Shown: one piece after another, positions 1-8,520 of the stretch | How the letters are laid out: every line of letters starts with the position of its first letter | How positions within the stretch are numbered: the first letter of the stretch is position 1 | DNA from: a virus | Strand: one strand, 5' to 3' | Length of the DNA stretch: 20,175 nt | Virus record (IMG/VR): IMGVR_UViG_3300050116_000286 | Coordinates: 1 to 20,175 of that record | The notes under the pieces: generated by a model | What the model was told of the DNA's origin: nothing | Seen by the model: the letters and a program-made list of their open reading frames with translations, nothing else | Database searches by the model: none | Translations under genes and position numbers: made by a program

Positions 1-213
1 ATGCCCAAAATAAGGAGCGTGAAGACTTACGTCACTTATTGGTACTGCAAGAAGTGCCAGATCCTTCTAGAGCTCCATAGCTGGGATAAGTTCATGACAC
101 TGACAGAGACCGGGCCGCTCTGCTCCGAATGTGCAAGCCATCTCAAAGTTTTCGACGGCAATTTGAATGCCCCGTGTGCGCGCATCGTCATAGATTTCAG
201 CCGTAGTCGCTGA
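1..213 (+). CDS. small CxxC/CxxC zinc-ribbon-like protein, function unknown
   Basis: This 70-residue reading frame is the only plausible plus-strand gene. It has two Cys pairs, C16-KK-C19 and C41-SE-C44, 21 residues apart, the spacing of a small zinc ribbon. Codon choice looks ordinary. The ATG is the first base of the window, so neither a ribosome binding site nor a longer upstream frame can be judged. It ends 3 bp from the end of the long minus-strand gene, so the two converge tail to tail without a visible terminator. It could be an early or regulatory phage gene, a host gene at the element's edge, or a chance frame. I do not recognise the family. Confidence 0.45.
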   Translation: MPKIRSVKTYVTYWYCKKCQILLELHSWDKFMTLTETGPLCSECASHLKVFDGNLNAPCARIVIDFSRSR

Positions 214-216
214 AGA

Positions 217-3200
217 TCAGCAGGCCCCTGGCTGGCCATTTATGCGCTTGACCAGGCAGGGATCGACGATATGCAGATGATGTCCGGTGATGAGTCCGGG
301 CATCTGGAAAATAAACCAGACCGCCTTTTCCGCCGTGGTTGCGGAGTCTTCGACCACCTCGAGTCCGTTTGTTCCTGTGCAGATCTTCGGGTAGCCACCG
401 CTTGGGCAGCTCGTGACCCCGTTTGCGATGATCCATGCCGTGGTTCCGGTCGGATTCGGCTCGTTCCACATGGGGTCATTTAGATTGGCGAATGCATGGG
501 CCGTTCCGCCTTCAATGGGTAAGACAAAGAGTCCCGTCTGATACCCCGCCCCTCCGGTTACGTGTAGATATCCGCCGTAGGTTTGCAGTGCTGTGCAGAA
601 CGGTTTCTGCCATGCCGGCAAAGTGGAACAGTTGTAACTTGAGTCGATATAAAACAAGGAGCCGTTCAGTGGCGCGTTGGCTACCGTTCCGGGGCATGGA
701 TTGACATTTCCGTTGGCAGGATAAGCCGGGGCATTGGCGACGCCGCCCGTAGACTGCACGCAATCAACCCCCAGCAGAAGAGCGTGAGGGATGCTGTTGT
801 TTTCGATCTCCAGTTCCCGTGGCAGCGGTACCGATGCTCCGAATCCGGCCGAGTTAATCCCGTCTGCAATGCCACCGAGCGGGTCGGTAAAAGCGTAATC
901 GACAGCGTTGTAATAGAGGGTGTACTGACAGTTTGGATTGACTGCTGCCTGGGCGGGGGTTGTCGCTGTACAGGTAGTAGGCAGAGCCCGCACCGAACAG
1001 ACCGTAGTGGAGCCGAAAAAATAACTGACAAGAATCCGGCCGCCCGGGGTCGGGTCAATATCCGTGCTCTGGTCCCAGATGGCGATATTTTGGTCTCCTT
1101 CGCAGGAATCCCACTGCGCCCCGCTAGGCAGGTGGAAGTATTTCCCCGCGGCACAATATGTGGCGGACGCGCCCGAGCATGGGCCGGATCCCGACGTTAT
1201 AAGAAACACCGGGCAGCTTTGGTCGCAATAATAGAAGCCGTTCCCTTGACTAGACGTGGTGTTGGCGGGAGATGTACTGGCGGAGGTGCTGTATCCACCC
1301 GCCGCGTCGCTTGAGGCAAAGGTGTTGTTGATGATGGCAATGGACGGATCGGAAGAGGAACAGGCGACATTCCCCAAGCAGTGACTGCCCACATCGGATG
1401 GGAGCACGGTGCTGAAAACGGAGCCAGGAAGGAACACGTCTGCAACTGGCTGCTGGCTGGAGACGCTGTACGTCGAAGAGGCGCGGGTCGAGACCGTGAT
1501 GGTGGCCGTCCCAAGGGCCACCGATTTGAACAGGACCGAGTTCATCAGCCAGTCTCCACCGGCACTGAGCGTGCTGCTATCCGTCTGGCTCCCAGAGGAG
1601 AAGAGGTCCGTGTACTGCATGGAGGACCACCCTGTTCTTCCTATGGGGGCCGGGAAGACGCCGGTAGTCACCCGCCCGGGAGATACAACGGCAGAGAACA
1701 GGACATCGCTCGCAGCCGTTGCAGTAACCGAGTTTGTCGGGTTGAGATTGTTTCCGGTAGCCACTGCCTGCGCGTCGACGCCACCCGATAAGCCGAGCAT
1801 ATCGGCGCAGATGATATTAGGGCCAGTGGCTCCGCCGCTCCCAAAGGTCGCCGTTATGATGACCGCCGTCGAACCCACGACTCCCTGGCTGTCGTAAATA
1901 GCTTGACTGCTGCCGGTGCCCCTCGAGGGCGCAGAGCTAGAAGGCGATACGAGCGTATAGGTATTCCCTGCGCTGTCCGTGGGAACGGAATAACTTGAGC
2001 TCGTATCGGCCGAGGAGACCGCGACCACGATCGTATCGTTGTTCGCGACGGGCAGCGGCAGCGTGCAGGTAATGCTGGTCTGCCCGGTTTGTCCGGTGGC
2101 ATTGTTGGTACGGATATTGCCATTCGGAGTCCCCGAAACGGCGCCGGCGTTGACCGAGATCGTGGATGTACCGGGATTGAGGCCAGTGACGAACCCGCTG
2201 GCATTCACGCTCGCCACTGATGACGTCGTGCCCGCGATGAAGCTGATCGCGTAGCCCTGCCAGGTGGTGGTCGAGACGGAATCGGTCATCGTGCCGGCAT
2301 AGGTGCCAGCCGCAACTCCGGTCCGCGCTTCGATGCCCATGGGACCGCAGTTTGCGGCTAAGTCATTCGCCACCATGGAGTAGTTTGTGCCTGCGGTAAA
2401 TTCCGGTGAGATGCCGCAGTTCTGGGAACCGTAGTCCGTCGCGCCCACGAGGATCAGATCCGAGATCCCCGTTGTGGTGAAGCTTCCTGTGGTGATGCTT
2501 GTTGTTGCTGAGCTGGCATTGTTGCCGGCTTTCACTACGTCGAGGACCGCGCTGATGCTCTGTGATGCGCCCGAGTACTCCAGGCACTGCATCTCAAGCG
2601 TGGTAGCCACGGAGGAATTCTCCGTAAGGATGTCCGCGCCGCTCCCCTTGTTGACGGCAAAGAACCATTGATTGTTGATGGCCGCGCCATGATCCGCCGC
2701 AATGGCCGTGCTTACGAAAGCGTTGCCGAGGGAGTCAGTAACAGAAATGGTTGCGCTGGCGGAAGTATTCGCCCGGGTAAAGCAAGCCAAAAGGCTGCTG
2801 CTGGTCGTACTGATCGACGTAGCGGCTAGGGACGAAACGGAGGTATGGACCCCAGTGCCCGTCGAGTTGAGCAACGTCCAGGGCGAGGATGAAGACCCGC
2901 CGCTTGCATTCCAGCCGACGTTGTAGTTGGTGACGTTCAGGGTTGACGAGTCAGATCTCGTTTCCGTGGCCGTCAGCTGCACGGTATTCGTGGGCGTGAC
3001 GTCGCTGATGCTCGCGGTGGACGGAGATAGCGCGATGGAGGAAAGAGCCGGCGTAGCGACCGTGGCGCCGGCGCCACTCAGGGATACGGTGAGCGGGGCA
3101 GAGCTGATGGAGGTCACGACATTCAGCGTGGCCGTTTTGGTGCCTGCTGAATGCGGCCAGAAGCTTACATAAATGGTGCAGGTCGTCCCTGGCGCTATGA

Positions 3201-3654
3201 TCGCACCACAGTTATAGCCTTGTACTGGGAAGTTGGTGGGATCGGTGCTTCCCACGCTTACCAGACTGAAACTTTGTGGTGAGGCCACGGTGCAGATCCC
3301 AGTCGGGCCCAAGGTGCCCGCGCACAGGGTAACCTGCAGCTGTTGCGTATATCCGACGTTGAGAGTTCCGAAGCTCAGCGACGTGGGATTTAGGGTGGCA
3401 ACCGAACCCCCGCCGAGCGCCGCCCAGCTATTGGTGCTCTGGCAGTAGTAAGGCAGCGATACGCCGTTGTTAGAGAGCATCACGATGTCGGTGGGCTCGA
3501 CACCGTTGCCGGGATTGCAGAGGGCCGGCAGTGAGCTCACGGAGCGAATGTGCGTGGGCACTGTAGCCTGTGCCGCCGCTGTGCCAGTGCCCACGAGCAA
3601 AAGAACCGCGCAAAGCACAAAGCGAAGCGCTCTAAATTTTGATGTAGAAAACAT
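217..3654 (-). CDS. exported multidomain Ig-like/ASH-type surface or fibre protein (1145 aa)
   Basis: Residues 1-30 form a clear Sec signal peptide (basic start, hydrophobic core around FVLCAVLLLVGT, then TAAAQA). Residues 86-195 resemble an ASH/HYDIN-type beta domain (LNPTSLSFGTLNVG). An Ig-like BIG2 domain seems split: its start lies near 204-250 and its end (VASVNASGFVTGLNPGT) near 480-496. Two related beta-sandwich modules follow the pattern 'TDS.GN' then a closing strand, at about 285-473 and 513-711; the first sits inside the BIG2 domain. Residues 740-1145 form a Cys-rich C-terminal domain with ELEIENNSIPHALLLGVDC at 947-965, a motif I associate with secreted bacterial proteins of uncertain function. 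It is the last gene of the series. The 12 bases before its ATG read CCTCCCCTCCTA, the opposite of a Shine-Dalgarno. The role could be host-surface adhesion, a receptor-binding fibre or an exported cargo protein. The architecture is clear; the function is not. Confidence 0.7.
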   Translation of the reverse strand: MFSTSKFRALRFVLCAVLLLVGTGTAAAQATVPTHIRSVSSLPALCNPGNGVEPTDIVMLSNNGVSLPYYCQSTNSWAALGGGSVATLNPTSLSFGTLNVGYTQQLQVTLCAGTLGPTGICTVASPQSFSLVSVGSTDPTNFPVQGYNCGAIIAPGTTCTIYVSFWPHSAGTKTATLNVVTSISSAPLTVSLSGAGATVATPALSSIALSPSTASISDVTPTNTVQLTATETRSDSSTLNVTNYNVGWNASGGSSSSPWTLLNSTGTGVHTSVSSLAATSISTTSSSLLACFTRANTSASATISVTDSLGNAFVSTAIAADHGAAINNQWFFAVNKGSGADILTENSSVATTLEMQCLEYSGASQSISAVLDVVKAGNNASSATTSITTGSFTTTGISDLILVGATDYGSQNCGISPEFTAGTNYSMVANDLAANCGPMGIEARTGVAAGTYAGTMTDSVSTTTWQGYAISFIAGTTSSVASVNASGFVTGLNPGTSTISVNAGAVSGTPNGNIRTNNATGQTGQTSITCTLPLPVANNDTIVVAVSSADTSSSYSVPTDSAGNTYTLVSPSSSAPSRGTGSSQAIYDSQGVVGSTAVIITATFGSGGATGPNIICADMLGLSGGVDAQAVATGNNLNPTNSVTATAASDVLFSAVVSPGRVTTGVFPAPIGRTGWSSMQYTDLFSSGSQTDSSTLSAGGDWLMNSVLFKSVALGTATITVSTRASSTYSVSSQQPVADVFLPGSVFSTVLPSDVGSHCLGNVACSSSDPSIAIINNTFASSDAAGGYSTSASTSPANTTSSQGNGFYYCDQSCPVFLITSGSGPCSGASATYCAAGKYFHLPSGAQWDSCEGDQNIAIWDQSTDIDPTPGGRILVSYFFGSTTVCSVRALPTTCTATTPAQAAVNPNCQYTLYYNAVDYAFTDPLGGIADGINSAGFGASVPLPRELEIENNSIPHALLLGVDCVQSTGGVANAPAYPANGNVNPCPGTVANAPLNGSLFYIDSSYNCSTLPAWQKPFCTALQTYGGYLHVTGGAGYQTGLFVLPIEGGTAHAFANLNDPMWNEPNPTGTTAWIIANGVTSCPSGGYPKICTGTNGLEVVEDSATTAEKAVWFIFQMPGLITGHHLHIVDPCLVKRINGQPGAC

Positions 3655-3666
3655 TAGGAGGGGAGG

Positions 3667-4056
3667 CTAATTGTTCCCGATGACGTTCCAGTTGCCGCTG
3701 ATATTCGAAGCCTGAAGAACCACGTACTGCCATTGGTTGGAGAGGATGTAACTCGATGCCCCGTCAATTAACGCTCCGGCTGCATCCACATAGGTAATGG
3801 TTCCCGCGCCGGCATCAATCTTCTTGCAGCGGATCACCATGCCGGGATTGGCGACCGCTGAAGGCAGCGTGCGCACAATGCCGCTTCCGCCGCCAGAGGC
3901 TTCCTCGACTTCTGTTGTATTCGCGACGCTTCCGGTTGCAGACGCCGCGACGGAGACCAGAGTGATGGTGTGATTGGCATTCCACCTGGGACCGTCGACG
4001 AGGGCGCGATTCGATGCTGCCGCTTGCGCGGATTGAAAACCGTGAATGACCGGCAT
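3667..4056 (-). CDS. small fibre/decoration-type beta protein (129 aa)
   Basis: The C-terminal half follows a pattern common in phage fibre proteins: GMVIRCKKIDAGAGTITYVD (72-91), then a glycine-rich turn (LIDGASS) and strands ending in NWNVIGNN. Such modules are usually small beta-structures in fibre shafts or caps. The N-terminus (MPVIHGFQSAQAAASNRALV) has no signal peptide, unlike its two larger neighbours. The gene lies 34 bp after the tailspike-like gene and 12 bp before the 1145-residue gene, consistent with co-transcription. It may be a fibre accessory or a capping subunit. The assignment rests on pattern resemblance only. Confidence 0.6.
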   Translation of the reverse strand: MPVIHGFQSAQAAASNRALVDGPRWNANHTITLVSVAASATGSVANTTEVEEASGGGSGIVRTLPSAVANPGMVIRCKKIDAGAGTITYVDAAGALIDGASSYILSNQWQYVVLQASNISGNWNVIGNN

Positions 4057-4090
4057 GTGGGTTTATCTCTGAAAGAAAGAAAAGGCGGGA

Positions 4091-6679
4091 TTACTGATGG
4101 TAGAAGTGGCAGTACGATCCGCGAATGATATTCATGGTGCCAGACGCAGCACCGTTCTCGGCCTGGATCGCCAGGCTGCCCGCCGTCGTCCCATTCTCCA
4201 CAGTGCCGTAAATTGAAAATGGATAACTGGTGGTAGCTGCGTTCGGGGTGCCGCCTACAAATGCTGTCGCTGAAGCCGTAATCGCACTGGAGGTGCTGGT
4301 GTTAGTGGCGGTCGTATCAATCTTCGCCCACGCTGCGATGTTGGTTGGAGACGCCGGGGTGGTAACGGCCAGGCCCAGAGTCGCCGCCGTGGTAGAGCCC
4401 TGCCAGAACCCCTTACAGTCGAAGCTGATAATCTGGCTGGCATAGATCGGAATGGATTCCCACGTCTGCAGCGAGGCCGTGGTCTTGGCGAAGTTGCTGC
4501 CACTCTGGGGCTGGTGGTTCGCCTCCCCAACTCCGGAGTTGTCCAAGACTAAACAGTTGGCGCTGGTTGAGGCGCACCACATCCATTCTTTAGCTGGATT
4601 GTTGCTGGTTCCATATCCATAGAAAGGGATGCGGGCTTGCGTCAGTTGCCGATTCTGCGAGTTCGAGGTGTCATTGATAGTGTTGGCGTAGGCCCCGGTC
4701 TGATATATGCTGTGCAGATTTATATTCGTCATCGAACTGCCGGTGATGGTCACGCAGTTCGTGCCATTGCCAGTTGCCGACCCACACGTAAAAGCATAGA
4801 CGTTGACATTATCGGCATTCTGGATGAGCAAGCCCTGGGCAGTCGACTCGCCGTCCTCAATGCCTACGTCATAAAGATTTACTCCCAAATTCTGATAGTT
4901 GCCGCCATCGTCTGCAATTCGGATGTCCGGCTTGCCTGTGCCTTCGTGGGCGTACAGACCGCCGACCACATTGACTCCTCCCATCTGCCCGCCGGAGCCG
5001 CGAGTCGTGATTTCAAGCGGCGTGCTGAGCGTAGACGAGGCACAGTCGACTGTATCGTGCGGAATGTCGAGCGGCCCCACCGAGGTGCCATCGCCGTCCA
5101 CTTCGAAACCGACGCCGTTTGCCGGACAACCAAAATTGTTACCGCCGATAAACGTTCCCTGCTGCGCACCATAGAGATGCAGACCATACAGCATCGTCGG
5201 GCTGGAGCCGATGAGAGCATTGACGCCCTTTATCGTAACGGCCCCGTGATAGCCCGTGTAGCCAAAACCCGCGGCTCCACCAGAGGAGCTGGTCGCGGTG
5301 CCGGCCTCGGTATAGGTATACGAGGTACCCGAGCCGGTCATGCTCTTGATGCCGTTGGCGAAATCGGTTGCATCCGTTACGCCATAGACCAGAACCGGCT
5401 TGGCGCTGATTGTCGGACCGCTCACTGAGGTCGTAACTGTGACTGTGGTGGAAGTGCGTGAAATAGCGGAGATTTTCAGCCAGCAGGTATCACAGTCGGC
5501 GGCGATCAGTTCAGGGAAATTGGCCGAAGATGCGACGTTGAATCCGTTGCCGGAATTGACCCCCTCGTTGGTTGTGATCACTCCCGATTGCGGATGGATG
5601 GTAAGCGGAACGGTTTGTGCGTCCGTAATCGTCACATTCCAAGCCGTGCAGGAATTTAGGAGCAGGGTGTGGCCCTCTCCATTTGAACCGCCGGCACCGG
5701 TAAATCCGAGCACAACCCCTTGATCCCAAGTCTGAGCATTGGATCCGGTGTAGCAGGGGAATCCGCGCGCATCTAGTACGCCTCCAGTTGGCGCGGCGGC
5801 TACGCAAGCATTGATCTGGGCCGCGGGAGACGACCCGGAAAACTTGGTGCAGTCCAGAAAGACTGTGCTTGAACTGCCCGTTGTGGAGCCCGTCGCGATC
5901 AGCGGTTGACCGGCGGTGGAACTGCTGATTCCGCTGCCGCTGCCCGTGGTGGCATAGGTCTGTCCGACATAGTTCGTTCCATCGGAAAATACGGTCACGC
6001 TGGTAGCTGCCGAAGCTGATCCCGCCGCCAGCGTAAGGCTGCTGGATGAACCGTTAATCTGTTGCCCGCTCGGAGCGACCGTGACAACCCCGGACCCGTA
6101 GTTGATGATTTGGACGCACTGCCCCGAGGCGGGCTGCGAACTGGACGCTACGAGCGTAATGGTAAACGTGCCGGAGGGTACGACGATGTTGTCGCAGCCG
6201 ACGAAATCAGAGGCCAGGACCTGATATGTCGTGGTCTTCGACTTCACCTGAAACGGCTGATTGGCGACCAATTGCTTGCTGGAGTTTGTACCGATCGCGA
6301 AGGCAGAGGTTGGGATCGCCGCGCCTTCAATTTGAGCGACCGAGGGATTAGGAAACGTTCCAGATAGATCACCGCCTGCTGTACCCGCTGCGCCACAAGT
6401 GATAACCCCGGCGTTCGTGATCGTGCAGGATCCGGTCATGGTCTGCGGGGCATAGGCCGTCCCACCGCTGTTTCCGAGCAACAACTGGCCTGAGGACGGT
6501 GCCGCGGAGCTTCCCGTGCCTCCGTTGCTTTGGGGAAGTACGCCCTTGAACTGAGAGTTTGCCGACCCTGCGCGGCCGAGATCCAGCTGGGTCTGCGAGA
6601 AGAGCGAGACCGCTGCAACAAGAAAGAGGGCAAGCACGGCGCCACACCGCAGCCCACGGGAGATAGCTGATCGTTTCAT
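4091..6679 (-). CDS. putative tailspike/tail fibre with signal peptide and beta-helix-like region (862 aa)
   Basis: The start is a strong Sec-type signal (MKRSAISRGLRCGAVLALFL, continuing hydrophobic to about residue 28). Next come classic fibre motifs: KGVLPQSNGGTG (45-56) and GGDLSGTFPNPSVAQI (102-117). A fibre beta-domain spans about 145-240 (SGTFTITLV, then FSDGTNYVGQ). From 272 the pattern resembles the start of pectate-lyase-like tailspikes (DCTKFSGSSPAAQINACV, then GGVLDARGF). Residues about 480-690 are rich in short G/N/D-turn repeats typical of a right-handed beta-helix. The C-terminal 170 residues look like another beta domain. In tailspikes such helices bind or cleave surface polysaccharide; I cannot place catalytic residues here. 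The odd features are the signal peptide and many Cys residues, which would suit disulfides outside the cytoplasm. Confidence 0.7.
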   Translation of the reverse strand: MKRSAISRGLRCGAVLALFLVAAVSLFSQTQLDLGRAGSANSQFKGVLPQSNGGTGSSAAPSSGQLLLGNSGGTAYAPQTMTGSCTITNAGVITCGAAGTAGGDLSGTFPNPSVAQIEGAAIPTSAFAIGTNSSKQLVANQPFQVKSKTTTYQVLASDFVGCDNIVVPSGTFTITLVASSSQPASGQCVQIINYGSGVVTVAPSGQQINGSSSSLTLAAGSASAATSVTVFSDGTNYVGQTYATTGSGSGISSSTAGQPLIATGSTTGSSSTVFLDCTKFSGSSPAAQINACVAAAPTGGVLDARGFPCYTGSNAQTWDQGVVLGFTGAGGSNGEGHTLLLNSCTAWNVTITDAQTVPLTIHPQSGVITTNEGVNSGNGFNVASSANFPELIAADCDTCWLKISAISRTSTTVTVTTSVSGPTISAKPVLVYGVTDATDFANGIKSMTGSGTSYTYTEAGTATSSSGGAAGFGYTGYHGAVTIKGVNALIGSSPTMLYGLHLYGAQQGTFIGGNNFGCPANGVGFEVDGDGTSVGPLDIPHDTVDCASSTLSTPLEITTRGSGGQMGGVNVVGGLYAHEGTGKPDIRIADDGGNYQNLGVNLYDVGIEDGESTAQGLLIQNADNVNVYAFTCGSATGNGTNCVTITGSSMTNINLHSIYQTGAYANTINDTSNSQNRQLTQARIPFYGYGTSNNPAKEWMWCASTSANCLVLDNSGVGEANHQPQSGSNFAKTTASLQTWESIPIYASQIISFDCKGFWQGSTTAATLGLAVTTPASPTNIAAWAKIDTTATNTSTSSAITASATAFVGGTPNAATTSYPFSIYGTVENGTTAGSLAIQAENGAASGTMNIIRGSYCHFYHQ

Positions 6680-6719
6680 TTGTTTGCGTACCTTGATTTT
6701 CAGGAAGAGAAGGGAAGAG

Positions 6720-7361
6720 CTAGAACCAGAGGCAATTCAGTTTGGTGCCGGTCGCCGGCGCGGTCAGATAGGTGATCGTCGCCCCGGATATCGTGTAGTC
6801 ATCGCCTGCGCCTTGCTGTTGCTGCAGGCCATTTTCGAAGCAATCTACGTCGCTTGCTTGGGTAGGAGTGGGCGAGAGCGTGAAGGTGGTATTGGAACCG
6901 TTGATTGAGCCTGACGGCGCACCCTGATTGAGGTTCACCCCTGCATCGGCTGCGCAGCTTGGGACCCCGCTCGTGCTGATCTTGAGGATATGTCCGCTGC
7001 CCGTGCAATCGATCGATTCCACGCCACCCAGGGTGGAGGCGCTCGGATTCGGCAGCTGTGACGCGGTGACCGCGGTACTCGTGGTCATTACAGTTCCGCT
7101 CGAGGGGAACACGGCAGTGCCGTTGACCGCAGTTCCGCCGTTGGCGGTCGGCAGGACGCCCTGCACCTGGGTTGCGAGGTTTAGCTGCGTCACCGCCGCT
7201 ATGCTCACGATCGCCCAGCCGAGCACAACAGCAATGCCCAGATTAGTCGGGACTTTGGCCAAGAGATTCTTAGCAAAACCGCGTACAAAGATGCTCGCGA
7301 GCGCAAGAAACAACACGGCCGCGAGACTGCAACCGAGCAGTAAGGCGATAAGTATGGTCAT
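6720..7361 (-). CDS. membrane-anchored fibre-like protein (213 aa)
   Basis: Two N-terminal hydrophobic helices (about 3-28 and 41-58) with a short basic link (VRGFAKNLLAK) would hold the protein in the membrane. They are followed at once by fibre motifs: TQLNLATQVQGVLPTANGGT (58-77) and TASQLPNPSASTLGGVESID (99-118). The last 60 residues (TTFTLSPTPTQASDV, FENGLQ, DDYTISGATITYLTAP) form a compact beta domain also seen at the C-terminus of the head-tail joining protein just upstream. The N-terminal fibre motif resembles that of the next gene, so the two may be paralogous at their fronts. It may be an inner-membrane docking or fibre subunit. The membrane helices are visible; the role is inferred. 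Confidence 0.6.
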   Translation of the reverse strand: MTILIALLLGCSLAAVLFLALASIFVRGFAKNLLAKVPTNLGIAVVLGWAIVSIAAVTQLNLATQVQGVLPTANGGTAVNGTAVFPSSGTVMTTSTAVTASQLPNPSASTLGGVESIDCTGSGHILKISTSGVPSCAADAGVNLNQGAPSGSINGSNTTFTLSPTPTQASDVDCFENGLQQQQGAGDDYTISGATITYLTAPATGTKLNCLWF

Positions 7362-7389
7362 GGCTGATTTATTTCTTTCGATGAAAGGA

Positions 7390-8070
7390 CTAGAAGAAAG
7401 CGATGAGTTCCTGCGTAGCTAAAGGCGGATCGGCAAGCGTGACCACGGTGACTCCTCCGCCGATTTCGATGGTGTAATCGTTCTCGTCACCTTCGTTCAA
7501 TAACACTCCCAAGAAAAGCTGAAATGCGACGTCGGAAGCTGCCTGACCGTTAAATGTGAAGGTGACTCGCGAACCATCAGGTGCTTGGGTCGGGTAATGC
7601 CGCGTAAGCGCAGCGCCGGCCACGCTAGGCGAAGCAGGATTGATGAAGATTCCGCCCTGGGAAATCGACAATGGAGCGGTGAAGTTCTCAAGTTCCAGAT
7701 TCTCTATCTCTGAGCACCGCAACCGCAGCTCGATCTGGCGCAGATCAACATCCTCGATTCCCTTTATCTCGAGCGTCCGAGCATTGCTCTCATCCTGATA
7801 AATCACGCGCATCTGCTGCGTGATGCCCCGCTGCCATGGCGTGGCTACGAGATAGATGAGCTCTTGCGCAATCTGCTGAGCTTTGTCCAGTTCTTGGGTC
7901 TGCAGCACTCGGATCGCCGCCCAAGCCACCGCATGAGGACTATAGGGCGGATCGGATCCGTCCTGATTACGCCCGCTCGGAGCCATGAACACAATTTGCC
8001 GGTGCATGGCTCCGATTGGGGTATACGCGCCGACGGGCGGCGGAACAGCGCTGAGGCGGCGAAGGGGCAT
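7390..8070 (-). CDS. phage head-tail joining (head closure) protein with C-terminal fibre-type domain
   Basis: Residues about 22-122 fit the phage head-tail joining family that seals the portal channel: HRQIVFM, then AVAWAAIRVLQ, QRGITQQMRVIYQ and LEIKGIEDVDLRQIELRLRC. Family members usually stop near residue 110. Here about 100 more residues follow: a short linker, then FTFNGQAASDVAFQLFL, ENDYTIEIGG and TLADPPLATQELIAFF, matching the C-terminal domain of the downstream membrane-anchored protein. Start choice is uncertain. ATG at 8070 lacks a good ribosome site and follows the CTAG repeats; ATG at 8007 (M22) sits nearer the conserved domain but has GGAG only 2 nt away. The domain call is fairly firm, and the fusion is the notable feature. 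Confidence 0.7.
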   Translation of the reverse strand: MPLRRLSAVPPPVGAYTPIGAMHRQIVFMAPSGRNQDGSDPPYSPHAVAWAAIRVLQTQELDKAQQIAQELIYLVATPWQRGITQQMRVIYQDESNARTLEIKGIEDVDLRQIELRLRCSEIENLELENFTAPLSISQGGIFINPASPSVAGAALTRHYPTQAPDGSRVTFTFNGQAASDVAFQLFLGVLLNEGDENDYTIEIGGGVTVVTLADPPLATQELIAFF

Positions 8071-8073
8071 TGG

Positions 8074-8101
8074 CTAGTTTGCTAGTTTTCTAGGAAACTA
8101 G
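8074..8101. repeat. four CTAG tetramers at exact 8-bp period, inner near-palindrome
   Basis: CTAG occurs at 8074, 8082, 8090 and 8098, each 8 bp apart. The last three form a near-perfect 20-bp palindrome (8082-8101) with one mismatched symmetric pair. The last CTAG contains the stop codon of the upstream gene, so the repeat fills the gap to the head-tail joining gene. It could be an operator, a weak terminator hairpin or a recombination scar. CTAG is generally rare in bacterial DNA. Confidence 0.6.
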
Positions 8102-8520
8102 TTCCACTGAACGACCGCAATCTTCAGCAGCGCCGAAGAGGTGGTCAGATAAACCGTCTGCCCGCCAGGCTGAATCCAGCCGCTCAGCGACTTGAACTGC
8201 ACGGCCGCGAACCCATTCCCAGCGACCGTATAACTGGTGAGCGAAGCATCCGTCCGGCCGAGCGAATCCGCCACACTGGAGACCGTGAAGGTGTGCGTGC
8301 TCGCATCGCTGTTCTGCACGATCAGGATTTCTCGTCCGGTGGCATAGAAAGAGTTGCCGTTCGTGGCATCCATGGCCACAAAGGCAACGGTTAGATCGCC
8401 GGCCTGCACGGCGTAATTGTTCTGCTTGAGGATGACGGTTGTGAGTGGAGTCTGCACCGCGAAGACGGGCATCGCGGCCATGGTCAGGATGATGAAAAGG
8501 GAAGCAAGTTTGCGAAGCAT
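8098..8520 (-). CDS. decoration-type beta protein carrying a signal peptide (140 aa)
   Basis: The start at 8520 is supported by AGGAG placed 8 nt upstream and by an immediate signal peptide (MLRKLASLFIILTMAAMPVF, then A). The frame stays open upstream to an ATG at 8652, but that longer start has a poor ribosome site. The mature part matches, as I recall, a small beta-protein family of phage structural modules: a Gly/Asn turn (DATNGNSFYATGREILIVQN), then DSLGRTDASLTSYTVAGNGF and GWIQPGGQTVYLTTSSALLK. Relatives I remember begin directly at the beta domain without a leader. It lies between a coiled-coil gene and the head-tail joining gene. It may be a head or neck decoration; why it would be exported is unclear. 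Confidence 0.6.
   Translation of the reverse strand: MLRKLASLFIILTMAAMPVFAVQTPLTTVILKQNNYAVQAGDLTVAFVAMDATNGNSFYATGREILIVQNSDASTHTFTVSSVADSLGRTDASLTSYTVAGNGFAAVQFKSLSGWIQPGGQTVYLTTSSALLKIAVVQWN

Noticed and set aside
681-1154. 157-residue minus-strand frame inside the 1145-aa gene
   Set aside because: Same-strand overlap in another frame, Arg/Ser/Pro-rich shadow composition and no ribosome site.
4637-5428. 263-residue plus-strand frame inside the tailspike-like gene
   Set aside because: It lies fully antisense to a gene with strong fibre motifs, shows no domain pattern and has no ribosome site; it is a shadow of GC-rich coding DNA.
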